DNA from: Endozoicomonas gorgoniicola
GTDB lineage: Bacteria; Pseudomonadota; Gammaproteobacteria; Pseudomonadales; Endozoicomonadaceae
DNA length: 64,000 bases
Reading direction: 5' to 3'
Assembly (NCBI RefSeq): GCF_025562715.2
Contig: NZ_JAPFCC010000001.1
Location: 1,010,501-1,074,500, forward strand
Shown here: positions 25,405 to 34,283 of the stretch, in pieces
Layout of the letters: every line of letters begins with the position of its first letter
How positions within the stretch are numbered: position 1 is the first letter of the stretch
The notes under the pieces: model-generated
Databases searched by the model: none
The model's input: only the letters and a program-made list of their open reading frames with translations
Told to the model about the DNA's origin: nothing
Made by a program: the position numbers and the translations under genes

Positions 25405-26240
25405 GTGAGTTGCCTTTGGTTTTCTTCACTGTTCTGGCACAAAGTGCAGTTGGTTTGTTTGTCACTCTTGGCCTGGTTGAAATGCTGGCCAAGCCCAATG
25501 AAAAGGTGATGACACGCAGCTTTATGGCCGTGTTTGTTCTGTTGGGTTTGGCTGCGGTGGCATCGACCACCCACCTGGGACAACCTTTCCGGATGTTCAA
25601 CGTATTGTTCGGTCTGGAACACTTCTCTGCTCTGAGTCTGGAAATTGTGGCTCTTAGCCTGTTTGGTGGTGCCGGTGTCACCTATACGGCTATGCGGCTT
25701 TTTGGTATTGCACCAGGATTGCAAAAGCTGGTGTTGCCTGTTGCCATGGTGTTGGGAGTTGTTTTTGTTCTTGCTATTTCAAGAGTTTACACGCTGGCAA
25801 CAGTACCGAGCTGGAACAGCAACTGGACACCTTTTCAGTTCCTGATGACGGCAGCGGTTGCGGGGCCTATAGCGGCGGCTGCATTATTGCGCTTTCAGTC
25901 AGTCAACCTTAGCGGTCTGGCTCTGACTGACAAAGCGTTAGGAATGGCTGTATTGATGACAATGACCATTGCCCTGGTGGGTTATGTAGGCTACTTGTTC
26001 TGGCTGGGACAGTTGTCGGTTGCTGTTAACCCTCTGGCGATGTTGAGCTACGGTCAGATGCTGGCGGTGGTTCGTCTGGTGCTTCTGGTGGGTGGGGTAC
26101 TGATGTTTGCAGTCTCTGCCATGCGTGGCAGCAGCAGTGGTTATCAGGCTGCAATCAGCTTTGTTGTCGTGCTGGCCTCTGAACTTATGGGTCGTGCTTT
26201 CTTCTACGATATCCATCTGAGTGCCGGTTCCGGTATGTAA
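25401..26240 (+). CDS. dmsC: DMSO reductase membrane anchor subunit
   Basis: A 279-residue inner-membrane protein with about eight hydrophobic helices, which anchors DmsAB and oxidises menaquinol. Family marks are STTHLGQPFRMFNVLFGLEHF (about 54-75; the quinol-site region, with the conserved H-L-G) and MGRAFFYDIHLSAG near the end (NarC/DmsC-type C-terminus). The ATG overlaps the dmsB stop (ATGA). A terminator follows the operon. Confidence 0.93.
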   Translation: MSELPLVFFTVLAQSAVGLFVTLGLVEMLAKPNEKVMTRSFMAVFVLLGLAAVASTTHLGQPFRMFNVLFGLEHFSALSLEIVALSLFGGAGVTYTAMRLFGIAPGLQKLVLPVAMVLGVVFVLAISRVYTLATVPSWNSNWTPFQFLMTAAVAGPIAAAALLRFQSVNLSGLALTDKALGMAVLMTMTIALVGYVGYLFWLGQLSVAVNPLAMLSYGQMLAVVRLVLLVGGVLMFAVSAMRGSSSGYQAAISFVVVLASELMGRAFFYDIHLSAGSGM

Positions 26241-26255
26241 GAGGTAGCGTTTAAC

Positions 26256-26304
26256 AGCCCTGAACCAGTCGATGATTGCTGGCTCAGGGCTTGTGCTGAT
26301 TTTT
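26256..26304 (+). terminator. Terminator of dmsABC
   Basis: AGCCCTGA (26256-26263) pairs with TCAGGGCT (26284-26291), extended inward by CCAG / CTGG; TGTGCTGATTTTT follows. Confidence 0.75.
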
Positions 26305-26489
26305 CCCTTCTCTTGATCAATCAGGCTGGACAAGCTTTCAGCGACTATCTGCCCGCCTGTCTGATTTCTTTTATCCAGGTATATAGATATCAACGTTAGA
26401 TGAATAAGCGTGAACTAACCATTTGCTTTCGAGTCTAAATATTTTGTCTTGATGAATATGGATATTAATACTGCTTAAGGAGAAGTAAA

Positions 26490-27290
26490 ATGAATTTGGG
26501 TAATGTACAACCGCCTGTAGTGAATATCGCTGCTCAAAACCCTCAGCAAGAGGAAAGTAGTTTTGTACAATCGGTATGGGGTGCTCTAACAGTCGATACT
26601 GCGGTCACCAGCATAGCTCTCTGTTCTAAATATATGAATCCAATTGGCTACATATTTGGAGACATTGCATTAAAAACCGTTGATGTAATGACGGTAGATG
26701 AAACCAAAGTAGCTCGAAAAACTGCGCAGAAAAAAAGTGAGCGAGTGAATGAAATGAATAAAACGCTCCAGACAGCAGGTTTAGGTTTTAGTTCCCTTAA
26801 AGAAATGCAAAAAGAACTGTTATCTATTGAAGAAAGTCTTAATAAGGAATTAGGCAGTTTAAATAGAATAAACATAGGTTCAAGTATGCAAGTTGCAGCT
26901 AAGCTGCTTAGCCTGATAGGATTCAAATTTTCTGCACTTGTTGGACTGGGTAACATGCTCTTTTCAAGCATAGGTGACCTGAATGAAAAAGAGCATAACG
27001 TTACTGCTGGAGTAGTAGCGATGCTTTCTCTTGCCGGTCTTTGTTATTACACTGCTGCGAAAGCTATTTTCAGTACTTTTATACCTGCTAGTGGAATAGA
27101 AAAAATGTATCTTAAAAGAGAAATAGAGCAAACGCTTGAACAGTTGAAAACGACCAAAGAAACTATAGATAAACAAATGTTTGAAGAAAAACCTTTTGCA
27201 AAAGAGTTTGATTCTATTCTGAACGATCTTGATAAGGTAGTGTTTGACTTGGGCAGACTTGAAAGAAAAGTAATGTCAGCCATTAATTAA
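26490..27290 (+). CDS. Hypothetical membrane-associated helical protein
   Basis: A 266-residue protein I do not recognise. It has no signal peptide; the first 30 residues are polar and Gln/Pro-rich. Hydrophobic helices lie at about 40-60, 130-155 (AAKLLSLIGFKFSALVGLGNMLF) and 170-195 (VAMLSLAGLCYYTAAKAI), with charged coiled-coil segments at 75-125 and 200-262. The alternation of polar N-terminus, paired hydrophobic helices and coiled coils resembles secreted translocator or inclusion-membrane proteins of host-associated bacteria; that is inference. The ribosome-binding site AAGGAGAAG is strong. Codon use is more AT-rich than in the dms genes before it, suggesting transfer. Confidence 0.6.
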   Translation: MNLGNVQPPVVNIAAQNPQQEESSFVQSVWGALTVDTAVTSIALCSKYMNPIGYIFGDIALKTVDVMTVDETKVARKTAQKKSERVNEMNKTLQTAGLGFSSLKEMQKELLSIEESLNKELGSLNRINIGSSMQVAAKLLSLIGFKFSALVGLGNMLFSSIGDLNEKEHNVTAGVVAMLSLAGLCYYTAAKAIFSTFIPASGIEKMYLKREIEQTLEQLKTTKETIDKQMFEEKPFAKEFDSILNDLDKVVFDLGRLERKVMSAIN

Positions 27291-27414
27291 ACCCAGAGTG
27301 CAGAGGCCATTGCTGAAACTAAATAAGTAGCAGTAATTGTCTCTCGCAGTTTTTTATTTTCCACTTTGTTAAACGGTTCGGTTACCCACACTCAAACGGC
27401 TTAATTTCAGTGAT

Positions 27415-27456
27415 TAAGTACTCAACCCTATGAAATCAAATAGGGTCGAGTACTTA
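27415..27456. terminator. Long hairpin between convergent genes
   Basis: TAAGTACTC-A-ACCCTAT (27415-27431) pairs with ATAGGGT-C-GAGTACTTA (27440-27456), 16 of 17 positions, with an 8-base loop. It lies between two convergent genes and can serve both. Confidence 0.75.
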
Positions 27457-27473
27457 GCAGTAAAGACTGATTT

Positions 27474-29798
27474 TCATAACGCACAAGCGGAGTCTTGTTG
27501 AGGGCTGGAAGACAAACGTTTGCGATCTATCAGCTGTTTTGAAGACTTCAGTTTGTCATTCAGAGGTTTAAGGCACTGATTCAGCTGATCGCCGACACTT
27601 TCAAGGCATTGTATATTCTGATCAATATTTTTCCGGTCGTTAACAAGCTTCCTGCCCTGTTTACCTCCTTTCAGATGGGTTTTTAGCAATTTGCCCCTTT
27701 CGTCATAGATAATTTGAGCATTGGTGCAGCAGTCAGCAATTTTATTCATATTGGAAGTCAATACCTGTGTTTGGGTATAAAGCTGATCCAGTGCCTCTAA
27801 AAATTCTGGGTCAATATCTGTTTCTGCGGTGATGGTTTCAACTGTCTGATTAAATGATTCGGTCATGCTTTCAATCAATTGAAATAATGATTGTGATGTA
27901 GAGAGTTCTTTTATCGATTTAATAAACTTGTCCAGCATCTCTCTGTCTGGTAACTGGTCTGTAGATGATCCTGATGAGGCTTGCCTTATTAATGCGCCGT
28001 ATCTATAAACTGTACACACGTCTTCAGAGCTTTGGTATACCTGTCTGGACAAAACCACCCTGACCAGATCGGCGTAACAATACAAGGCCTGAGCTTTGTG
28101 AATTTTACTGGTTGCCGGGTTATTGATTAATGGAAAAAGGATATCTGATATTTCACGAAGAGACTTTTTATTAGTAAAGGCATCCAAAGCTTCGATAATA
28201 GCCGAAGGAAGTGGTTGTTCTGCGTCAGGTGTTGGTACTGGCATTGGAACTGCTATCGCTTGTGCCTGCTCCTGTTGAAGTGGTCTTTGTTTTCTTTGAG
28301 CATCTTCAACTCGTTTTTTTCGGTTGCTTGCTAGTTTTTCATTCTTCTGCCTGGCTTTAAGTGCCTCTTTTTGCTCATCAACAACCAAACTGAGCCTGGT
28401 ATTGTTAAGAGTTTTCATAATGCAGTCAAATTCTAAGAGTACAATATGGATAGGTAGTTGATACTCTATTGCAAAAATATCATTTAAAGACTTTTGATCT
28501 TGTGCGGAAACGTCATTATGTTCAATGACATTGATAATAATTTGATTGAGTGTTGATGCAATATTTTTTATTTGAGAAACCTTCTTAGGGTTTTCTTTAG
28601 ATTCCTTGTTTTCACAAAGTGCGCGAAATGTCTGCCTGCAGTTGCACATTAGCGATAATACATCTGTTGTATCTAAATTATTCTCCTGAGCCTTTAATAA
28701 TAAAAAGTCTAATAATTTCTGAACAGTTTGTAAGTCTTCGAGGGCAATACAGATGTTGATGATCTGCTTTAAATGGAAACTGCTCAATTCTTCCGGGTTG
28801 ACCTGTTGCATCCACTTTGAAAAGCCTTCACTATTTTTACTTATTAGCTCAGTTAAGGCTTGTTGATTGGTGGTGTTGCTATAACATGTAACAGCCTGGC
28901 TTAGTAAACTTGTCATCATCTTATTATCATTGTTGTAAGATTCTGATAATTCCCGTATGTCCTCGTCTATTTTCTTTAACTCTTGTGTTAAAGTACTTTT
29001 TTCTTCACTCTGCTTTTTAGTCTCTTTTAGTAAATCACTCTTTTTCCGGGATAGCTCTTTTTTTTCTTCCAATAGCTTGTGTTGCACATTGATTAGTTCT
29101 AATGTTTCTGAAATGAACGTTTCATAATGGCGGTATGTGTCCACTCTGGACGGAAATGCAGGCATATTTTCTAAATGCATGCAGTAAGCTTTCAGGCGGT
29201 TTTTGCATAATTCACTGTATAGTGCTGTCATATTATGGGAATGTTCCCAAAATGCTAGCTTTGCTGTTTGCTGATCTACTGAGAATTTATTGTATTGCGA
29301 TGTGCTCATCCTGCCTGAGCCACCCCTCGGATTGTAGTGAGACGAAAAACTGGTGCGAAGGTTATTGAAAAGCTTTATGTGATCATCAAGCATTGTTTTC
29401 ATGGTGGCCATTGCTTCAACCTTGATCTTTGATTCCGGAGAATATCCAGTTTCAGGATCATAACTAAAAACGAAGGTGTAGAGTTCGTTGTCTTCCACGT
29501 ATTGCTTGATGTGGTTTATTGATTTTATCAACAAGGTTTGATCCTTGCTTTTGTGCTGATTACAGATTTTCCGATGTTGCAGCAAAACGTCGTTTTGTTT
29601 TGTCTTGAATGCCTGATAGTCAGCAGAACCTGCTGGTCTGAGTGAGGAGGGTTGAGTCGGTTCTTTCGTTTCGACAGAGCGACCACACTGACTTCCGGTT
29701 GTTGCTTTTGGCTTTCTTTTTTTCTTTTTCTTTTTCTGTTCAGTGGTCGGGTTAACCTCGGGTAATGGTGAGCCTGATCCGGCAGCTGGTGCATCCAT
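27474..29798 (-). CDS. Hypothetical coiled-coil protein with poly-lysine patch; effector candidate
   Basis: A 774-residue protein with no family I recognise. It begins with a disordered Pro/Ser/Thr-rich segment containing KKKKKKRKPK at about 22-31, which resembles a eukaryotic nuclear localisation signal. Strong coiled coils are predicted by eye at about 245-300 (EEKKELSRKKSDLLKETKKQ) and 495-545 (QKNEKLASNRKKRVEDAQRKQ); the rest is mostly helical with scattered Cys. The C-terminus (DRKRLSSSPQQDS) is again basic and Ser-rich. There is no signal peptide or membrane segment. Cytoplasmic production with a nuclear-like signal suggests a translocated effector, unproven. It stands alone, tail to tail with another orphan protein. 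Confidence 0.6.
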   Translation of the reverse strand: MDAPAAGSGSPLPEVNPTTEQKKKKKKRKPKATTGSQCGRSVETKEPTQPSSLRPAGSADYQAFKTKQNDVLLQHRKICNQHKSKDQTLLIKSINHIKQYVEDNELYTFVFSYDPETGYSPESKIKVEAMATMKTMLDDHIKLFNNLRTSFSSHYNPRGGSGRMSTSQYNKFSVDQQTAKLAFWEHSHNMTALYSELCKNRLKAYCMHLENMPAFPSRVDTYRHYETFISETLELINVQHKLLEEKKELSRKKSDLLKETKKQSEEKSTLTQELKKIDEDIRELSESYNNDNKMMTSLLSQAVTCYSNTTNQQALTELISKNSEGFSKWMQQVNPEELSSFHLKQIINICIALEDLQTVQKLLDFLLLKAQENNLDTTDVLSLMCNCRQTFRALCENKESKENPKKVSQIKNIASTLNQIIINVIEHNDVSAQDQKSLNDIFAIEYQLPIHIVLLEFDCIMKTLNNTRLSLVVDEQKEALKARQKNEKLASNRKKRVEDAQRKQRPLQQEQAQAIAVPMPVPTPDAEQPLPSAIIEALDAFTNKKSLREISDILFPLINNPATSKIHKAQALYCYADLVRVVLSRQVYQSSEDVCTVYRYGALIRQASSGSSTDQLPDREMLDKFIKSIKELSTSQSLFQLIESMTESFNQTVETITAETDIDPEFLEALDQLYTQTQVLTSNMNKIADCCTNAQIIYDERGKLLKTHLKGGKQGRKLVNDRKNIDQNIQCLESVGDQLNQCLKPLNDKLKSSKQLIDRKRLSSSPQQDSACAL

Positions 29799-29945
29799 AA
29801 TAAACGTCCATTTTAATGATTATCCTTTAATCCTGTGTCAGCAGCTAGTGCAGCTAAGTGCTAAAAACCATGCATGCAAAACCTTCGTCATCTCCGCTGC
29901 TTTCGTTTTTGTTAGAGGGCAATAAGCTGAAAAAGTTCCCGGGGT

Positions 29946-31034
29946 TTAGACCACTTCCAGCCCTGATGCCTTAAAGCAGGCGAACACTGTATTGCCAGCA
30001 GACAGTTTTAATGTATCAAAGGATTTTCGCGTTATCTGGCAGATCAGTTCCTGCTCGCCAAGACTCAGGGAGAGCAGTACATGATGATGCCCCTGCTCCT
30101 GTAAACTGGCAATGTGGACAGGTATACAGTTCTGGATGCTGGATGCCTTTAAAGGCTCCAGAGTCAGGCTGATTTCACTGGCTGGCACCACCACCCTTAC
30201 AGTGGTTCCTGGTGGGTGGCTGTTCAGTTGACCTGCGTACAGCCTGTGTTGATCGACCTTTATTGTTGTAAGCCCGTAGTGTGGATCGTGCTTCAATACG
30301 GTGGCATCCAGCGCTGACAAAGGCTGGTCGCTGTTATCCTGTTCCTCCAACCGGTTAAGCAAGTGTCGGCAGATGCCTTTTTCAATGACCTGTCCCTGGT
30401 GCATCAGCAACAGGTTGTCTGCCAGTCTTGCCACTTCTTCTTTAGAATGACTGACAAAAACGACGGGGATTTTGAACTCCCGCTGAATCTGTTTCAGGCA
30501 GGGCATTATGCTGAGTCGGGAAGACCAGTCCAGAGAAGCCAGAGGTTCGTCCATTAACAGCAGGGAAGGGGCGTTAAGCAGCGTGCGGGCAATGGCAACC
30601 CGCTGTTTTTCCCCGCCGGACAGTTTATCCACCGTTCGCTCCAGCAGATGTCCGATACCCATCTGCTGAATGATGTGAGAAAAAGACAGCGCCGCCTGAT
30701 TCGGGTTAGCCCGTTTACGGGCAAACTGAAGGTTGCCCATCACATTCAGGTGCGGAAACAGTCTCGCCTCCTGAAAAATATACCCAATGCCCCGCTGCTC
30801 TGGAGGTAAAAAAATACCCTGTTCTGAATCAAGCCATGTGCGACCGTTACAGATTATCCGGCCCTGTACGCCGGTTTCCAGCCCGGCAAGACAGCGTAAC
30901 AGTGACGTTTTTCCGCACCCGGATGATCCCATGATTCCCCAGATGCCGTTCAATGTCAGGCTCTGATCCAGACTGATATGAAAGTGATCCCTGGGCAGGT
31001 CCAGCGTAAATTGCAGGCTGTTGTTATCCATCAA
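29946..31034 (-). CDS. modC: Molybdate ABC transporter ATP-binding protein
   Basis: ATPase that powers molybdate import. The 362 residues show Walker A GSSGCGKTS (about 36-44), the Q-loop IFQEARLFPHLNV, the signature LSGGEKQRVAIAR and Walker B LLLMDEPLASLD, then the H-loop VSHSKEE. The last third is a TOBE domain that binds molybdate and regulates the ATPase, as usual for ModC. It is the last gene of the modABC set; its start overlaps the modB stop by four bases. Confidence 0.95.
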   Translation of the reverse strand: MMDNNSLQFTLDLPRDHFHISLDQSLTLNGIWGIMGSSGCGKTSLLRCLAGLETGVQGRIICNGRTWLDSEQGIFLPPEQRGIGYIFQEARLFPHLNVMGNLQFARKRANPNQAALSFSHIIQQMGIGHLLERTVDKLSGGEKQRVAIARTLLNAPSLLLMDEPLASLDWSSRLSIMPCLKQIQREFKIPVVFVSHSKEEVARLADNLLLMHQGQVIEKGICRHLLNRLEEQDNSDQPLSALDATVLKHDPHYGLTTIKVDQHRLYAGQLNSHPPGTTVRVVVPASEISLTLEPLKASSIQNCIPVHIASLQEQGHHHVLLSLSLGEQELICQITRKSFDTLKLSAGNTVFACFKASGLEVV

Positions 31035-31693
31035 CGTTGATTCCCCCGACGATCAATACTGTACAGCACAACCAGTAAGGCCATGGCAAAGGCAAGCAGA
31101 CCGCCGGCGATGGTGTGGGCGGTTTCAAACTGCTGGGTTTCCACCGCATCAAACAGGGCGATGGATAATACCTGAGTTTCACCGGGAATATTGCCGCCAA
31201 TCATTAAGACCACACCAAACTCACCAACGGTATGGGCAAAACCCATGCAGGCAGCCAGAAGCAGGGCGCGCTGGGTGTTGGGCAGAACAATCGTCATGAA
31301 ACGATCCAGACGACAGGCGCCCAGCATTGCAGCCGCTTCGAGCAGTCCATGATCCAGCTGCTCAAAAGATCGCTGCAATGGTTGTACGACAAAAGGCAGG
31401 GAGTACAGTACCGAAGCGACCACCAGACCGGAAAAGCTAAACGCCAATGTAGAGCCAGTCATGCTCAGCCAGAGCTGTCCCGGAGGGTTGTTGGGCGAAA
31501 AGGCCAGCAGCAGGTAAAAGCCCAGTACTGTTGGTGGTAAAACCAGCGGCAATCCAACCAGTGCTTCAATCACCGGTCGCAGCCGACTGCGCATAGTAGA
31601 AAGCTTCCATGCCAGGGGAATGCCAGTCACCATTAAAATCAGAGTGGTGGTTAACGCCAGTTTCAGGGTCAGCCAGACTGCTGCTGATAACAT
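31031..31693 (-). CDS. modB: Molybdate ABC transporter permease
   Basis: Inner-membrane channel subunit of the molybdate importer, 220 residues with about five or six helices. The coupling-helix region that docks on ModC is visible as LLEAAAMLGACRLDRFMTIVLP (about 135-156), with the EAA-type motif, and the LPLVLPPTVLGFYLL segment is typical of ModB. It lies between modA and modC with minimal spacing. Confidence 0.95.
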   Translation of the reverse strand: MLSAAVWLTLKLALTTTLILMVTGIPLAWKLSTMRSRLRPVIEALVGLPLVLPPTVLGFYLLLAFSPNNPPGQLWLSMTGSTLAFSFSGLVVASVLYSLPFVVQPLQRSFEQLDHGLLEAAAMLGACRLDRFMTIVLPNTQRALLLAACMGFAHTVGEFGVVLMIGGNIPGETQVLSIALFDAVETQQFETAHTIAGGLLAFAMALLVVLYSIDRRGNQR

Positions 31694-31708
31694 AAGTCGC
31701 CAGTTTCC

Positions 31709-32482
31709 TTACTTTGCGGGTCGGTATCCGTGATTGGCAATATAGGCCTGACTGGTGTCACTGAGCAGAAAGTCCCTGAAGGTTTTAGCCAGAGGCTGTT
31801 TGCTTTGCTTCAGCAGTACCAGTTCCTGCCGGATCGGGGCGTAGTAATCTTTGGGGATTTCCAGCAAGTGGCTTTCGGGTTGATCCATAACCTGAGACTT
31901 TGCAACCAGACCCAGACTGACATTACCACTGGCTACAAACTGCCACGTCTGCTGAATGTTAGCCCCCTGAACCAGTCTGCCCTGATAGCTTTGCCAGAGG
32001 TGCATCTTTTCCAGAGCCTGCTGTGCCGCAAGACCATAGGGTGCCAGTGTCGGATTAGCAATAGCCAGTCGCTCTTTGTTTTGCTCCAGAGTATTCAGAC
32101 TCACGGGGCTGTCCGACGTACTCCATAACACCAGACGACCATAGGCGTAAGGTTCACGACTGCCGGGAACGATTAAGTCATCTTGCTCCAGCCTTGCGGG
32201 GCGTTCTGCATCGGCTGAGAGGAACAGGTCAAAAGGTGCGCCATTGCTGATCTGGTTATAGAGAGTGCCGGATGAGGCCGATGAAACCAGCACTTTACTA
32301 TCGTGCTGCTGTTCGAACTCCCTTGCCAGTTTGTCAATAACGGGTTTGAAATTAGCGGCCACCGCCAGTCTGAGGTTGGCGGCGTTAGCAATCGGGCTGA
32401 CCAGTGTCGTCAATAGTGCTACCAGGAGTGCCAGACCGCACAGGACAGTTTTTAAAGCTTGACTCTGTACTAGTCTTTCCAT
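31709..32482 (-). CDS. modA: Molybdate-binding periplasmic protein
   Basis: Periplasmic solute-binding protein that captures molybdate (and tungstate) for ModBC. The first 34 residues form a signal peptide (hydrophobic core CGLALLVALLTTLVSPIANA, cleavage after ANA). The mature start NLRLAVAANFKPVIDKL and the oxyanion-binding SSASSGTLYNQISNGAPFDLFLSAD segment are diagnostic; the later GLVAKSQV region completes the pocket. The start overlaps the end of moaE by 13 bases, so transporter and cofactor genes are one transcript. Confidence 0.95.
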   Translation of the reverse strand: MERLVQSQALKTVLCGLALLVALLTTLVSPIANAANLRLAVAANFKPVIDKLAREFEQQHDSKVLVSSASSGTLYNQISNGAPFDLFLSADAERPARLEQDDLIVPGSREPYAYGRLVLWSTSDSPVSLNTLEQNKERLAIANPTLAPYGLAAQQALEKMHLWQSYQGRLVQGANIQQTWQFVASGNVSLGLVAKSQVMDQPESHLLEIPKDYYAPIRQELVLLKQSKQPLAKTFRDFLLSDTSQAYIANHGYRPAK

Positions 32483-32928
32483 CGTTGTACTGCATCCTTA
32501 TCGCACTGTCGCTCTTCAATCCACCGGTCACCTTCTGGTGTTGTTTCCTTTTTCCAGAAAGGCGCACGGGTTTTCAGGTAGTCCATAATAAAATCGCAGG
32601 CGGCAAAGGCGTCCTGTCGATGCGCACTGGCCGTGCCGACAAAGACAATGTGGTCTGTGGGGTGGAGCTGGCCGATCCGGTGTATAACGCTAACGCCGTA
32701 CAGTGACCAGCGCTCGCTGGCTTCTTCCGCTATGGCCTGCAAAGCGCTTTCGGTCATGCCCGGATAATGTTCCAGGTATAACCCACTGACCTGATCGTCC
32801 AGGTTATTGTCCCGCACCAGTCCGGTAAAGGTGACAACCCCACCCACGGCAGCATTATCAGACAACCTTGCCTGCTCCTGAGCAGAGTCAAAATCCTCGC
32901 TTTGGACAGAAATATAAACAGCAGTCAT
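32470..32928 (-). CDS. moaE: Molybdopterin synthase catalytic subunit
   Basis: Large subunit of molybdopterin synthase, which transfers sulfur from thiocarboxylated MoaD to cyclic pyranopterin monophosphate. The 152 residues carry GGVVTFTGLVRD (about 28-39), LEHYPGM, RIGQLHPTD and the active-site Lys region FWKKETTPEGDRW near 124-136. It lies two bases after moaD, the expected partner order. Confidence 0.95.
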   Translation of the reverse strand: MTAVYISVQSEDFDSAQEQARLSDNAAVGGVVTFTGLVRDNNLDDQVSGLYLEHYPGMTESALQAIAEEASERWSLYGVSVIHRIGQLHPTDHIVFVGTASAHRQDAFAACDFIMDYLKTRAPFWKKETTPEGDRWIEERQCDKDAVQRWKD

Positions 32929-32930
32929 GA

Positions 32931-33182
32931 TTATCCCCCTGTCACTGGCGGGAAGAATGCGACTTCATCACCGTCTTTTAATTCAGCATTATGGCGGGTC
33001 ATGGTTTGATTTAATGCAACGAGGGTTCGGCTGTCTTCCATAATTTCACGCCAGTCGTCGCCTTTTTCAGACAACTGCTGCCGTAGCGCCGACAGGTTAG
33101 CAGGTTGCTCTTCGGGGGGGAGTGCCAGCTCATTGCAGCTCAGTTGCTCGCGGTAGCTGGCGAAAAATAATACTTTCATCAT
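32931..33182 (-). CDS. moaD: Molybdopterin synthase sulfur-carrier subunit
   Basis: An 83-residue ubiquitin-fold sulfur carrier ending in the required Gly-Gly (PPVTGG), the site of thiocarboxylation. The family pattern VLFFASYREQL at the start and LKDGDEVAFFPPVTGG at the end is clear. It lies between moaC and moaE and is presumably activated by a MoeB protein encoded elsewhere. Confidence 0.94.
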   Translation of the reverse strand: MMKVLFFASYREQLSCNELALPPEEQPANLSALRQQLSEKGDDWREIMEDSRTLVALNQTMTRHNAELKDGDEVAFFPPVTGG

Positions 33183-33215
33183 AGGACTTACATCGTTTAG
33201 TTTATTCCAACCTGT

Positions 33216-33689
33216 TTAATCAGCCACATAGTGACCGCTTTTGCCCCCACTTTTTTCCAGAACACGAAGACCATCAATCTGCATGTCTTTGTCTGCGGCT
33301 TTGCACATATCGTAAATGGTTAAAGCTGCTACCGAGGCGGCGGTGAGGGCTTCCATTTCGACACCGGTCTTGCCACTTAAACGACAGCAGCTTTCAATAC
33401 GAATGCGGTTGTGTTCCGGTTCAATCTCAAACTCGATACCAATGTAATTCAGCATCAGCGGGTGACATAACGGAATCAGTGTGCCGCACTGTTTGGCAGC
33501 CTGGATACCGGCAATGCGTGCAACGGCAAGAACATCGCCTTTTTTCAGGCCATTATCCTGCACCAGAGCCAGAGTTTGGGGTTTCATGGTGATATAGGCT
33601 TCGGCCCTGGCTTCACGACGGGTTGCGTCTTTATCGCCAACATCGACCATGCTGGCTTTGCCCCGGGCATCGGTATGGGTCAGGCTCAT
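33216..33689 (-). CDS. moaC: Cyclic pyranopterin monophosphate synthase
   Basis: MoaC converts the MoaA product 3',8-cyclo-GTP to cyclic pyranopterin monophosphate. The 157 residues include [17 protein letters not shown] at the start, [19 protein letters not shown], the active-site segment LIPLCHPL near 75 and [13 protein letters not shown] near 110-122, with the catalytic Lys/Asp region KAADKDM close behind. It overlaps moaB by four bases. Confidence 0.96.
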   Translation of the reverse strand: MSLTHTDARGKASMVDVGDKDATRREARAEAYITMKPQTLALVQDNGLKKGDVLAVARIAGIQAAKQCGTLIPLCHPLMLNYIGIEFEIEPEHNRIRIESCCRLSGKTGVEMEALTAASVAALTIYDMCKAADKDMQIDGLRVLEKSGGKSGHYVAD

Positions 33690-34210
33690 TGGGTGACGGT
33701 CTTCAGTTGTTCAACAAAGTTACAGGGACGGTGTCTGCTGTCCAGCTGCTCTTTAATAATGCCCTGCCAGGCGGTTTTGCAGGCATTGTTAGAGCCAGGC
33801 ATAACAAAGGTAATGGTGCCATTGGCAAAACCGGCAACGGTTCTGGATTGAATGGTCGAAGTGCCAATCTGTTCATAAGACAGTTGGCGGAACAGCTCAC
33901 CATAGCCGTCTACTTGTTTGTCAAACAGTGGCAGAACGGCTTCCGGCGTACTGTCTCGGCCAGAGAAACCGGTGCCTCCGGTAATCAGGACGGCCTGAAC
34001 GTTGTCTGAAGCAATCCAGCGGGACAGCACTTCACGGATTTTGTAGATATCGTCTTTTACTATCGCCTTGTCTGCCAGAATATGGCCTTCAGACTTCAGC
34101 TGCTCGACCAGCAGGTGGCCTGACGTATCGTTGTCTTCGGTACGAGTGTCGGAAACAGTCAGAACCGCGATATGCAGTGGAATGAATTCTGAAACTTGGT
34201 TGTGAGCCAT
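33686..34210 (-). CDS. moaB: Molybdenum cofactor biosynthesis protein MoaB
   Basis: A MogA/MoaB-fold protein thought to adenylylate molybdopterin before metal insertion by MoeA. The 174 residues carry [15 protein letters not shown] near 17, the cofactor-binding [15 protein letters not shown] (about 92-106) and the [10 protein letters not shown] segment. No separate mogA is seen in the window, so this may be the adenylylating enzyme here. Overlap with moaC indicates coupling. Confidence 0.92.
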   Translation of the reverse strand: MAHNQVSEFIPLHIAVLTVSDTRTEDNDTSGHLLVEQLKSEGHILADKAIVKDDIYKIREVLSRWIASDNVQAVLITGGTGFSGRDSTPEAVLPLFDKQVDGYGELFRQLSYEQIGTSTIQSRTVAGFANGTITFVMPGSNNACKTAWQGIIKEQLDSRHRPCNFVEQLKTVTQ

Positions 34211-34244
34211 GGAATCTCCCTGTTGTGACTAGTACTCTATGAAC

Positions 34245-34283
34245 ACTCTTTATGAGTACTCTTTATGAGTACTCTTTATGAGC
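34245..34283. repeat. 13-bp tandem repeat, three copies, encoding the MobA C-terminus
   Basis: ACTCTTTATGAGT occurs at 34245-34257, 34258-34270 and, with changed last base, 34271-34283. The mobA stop codon lies inside the array, so the last residues of MobA (HKEYS) are read from repeat DNA. Confidence 0.9.
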
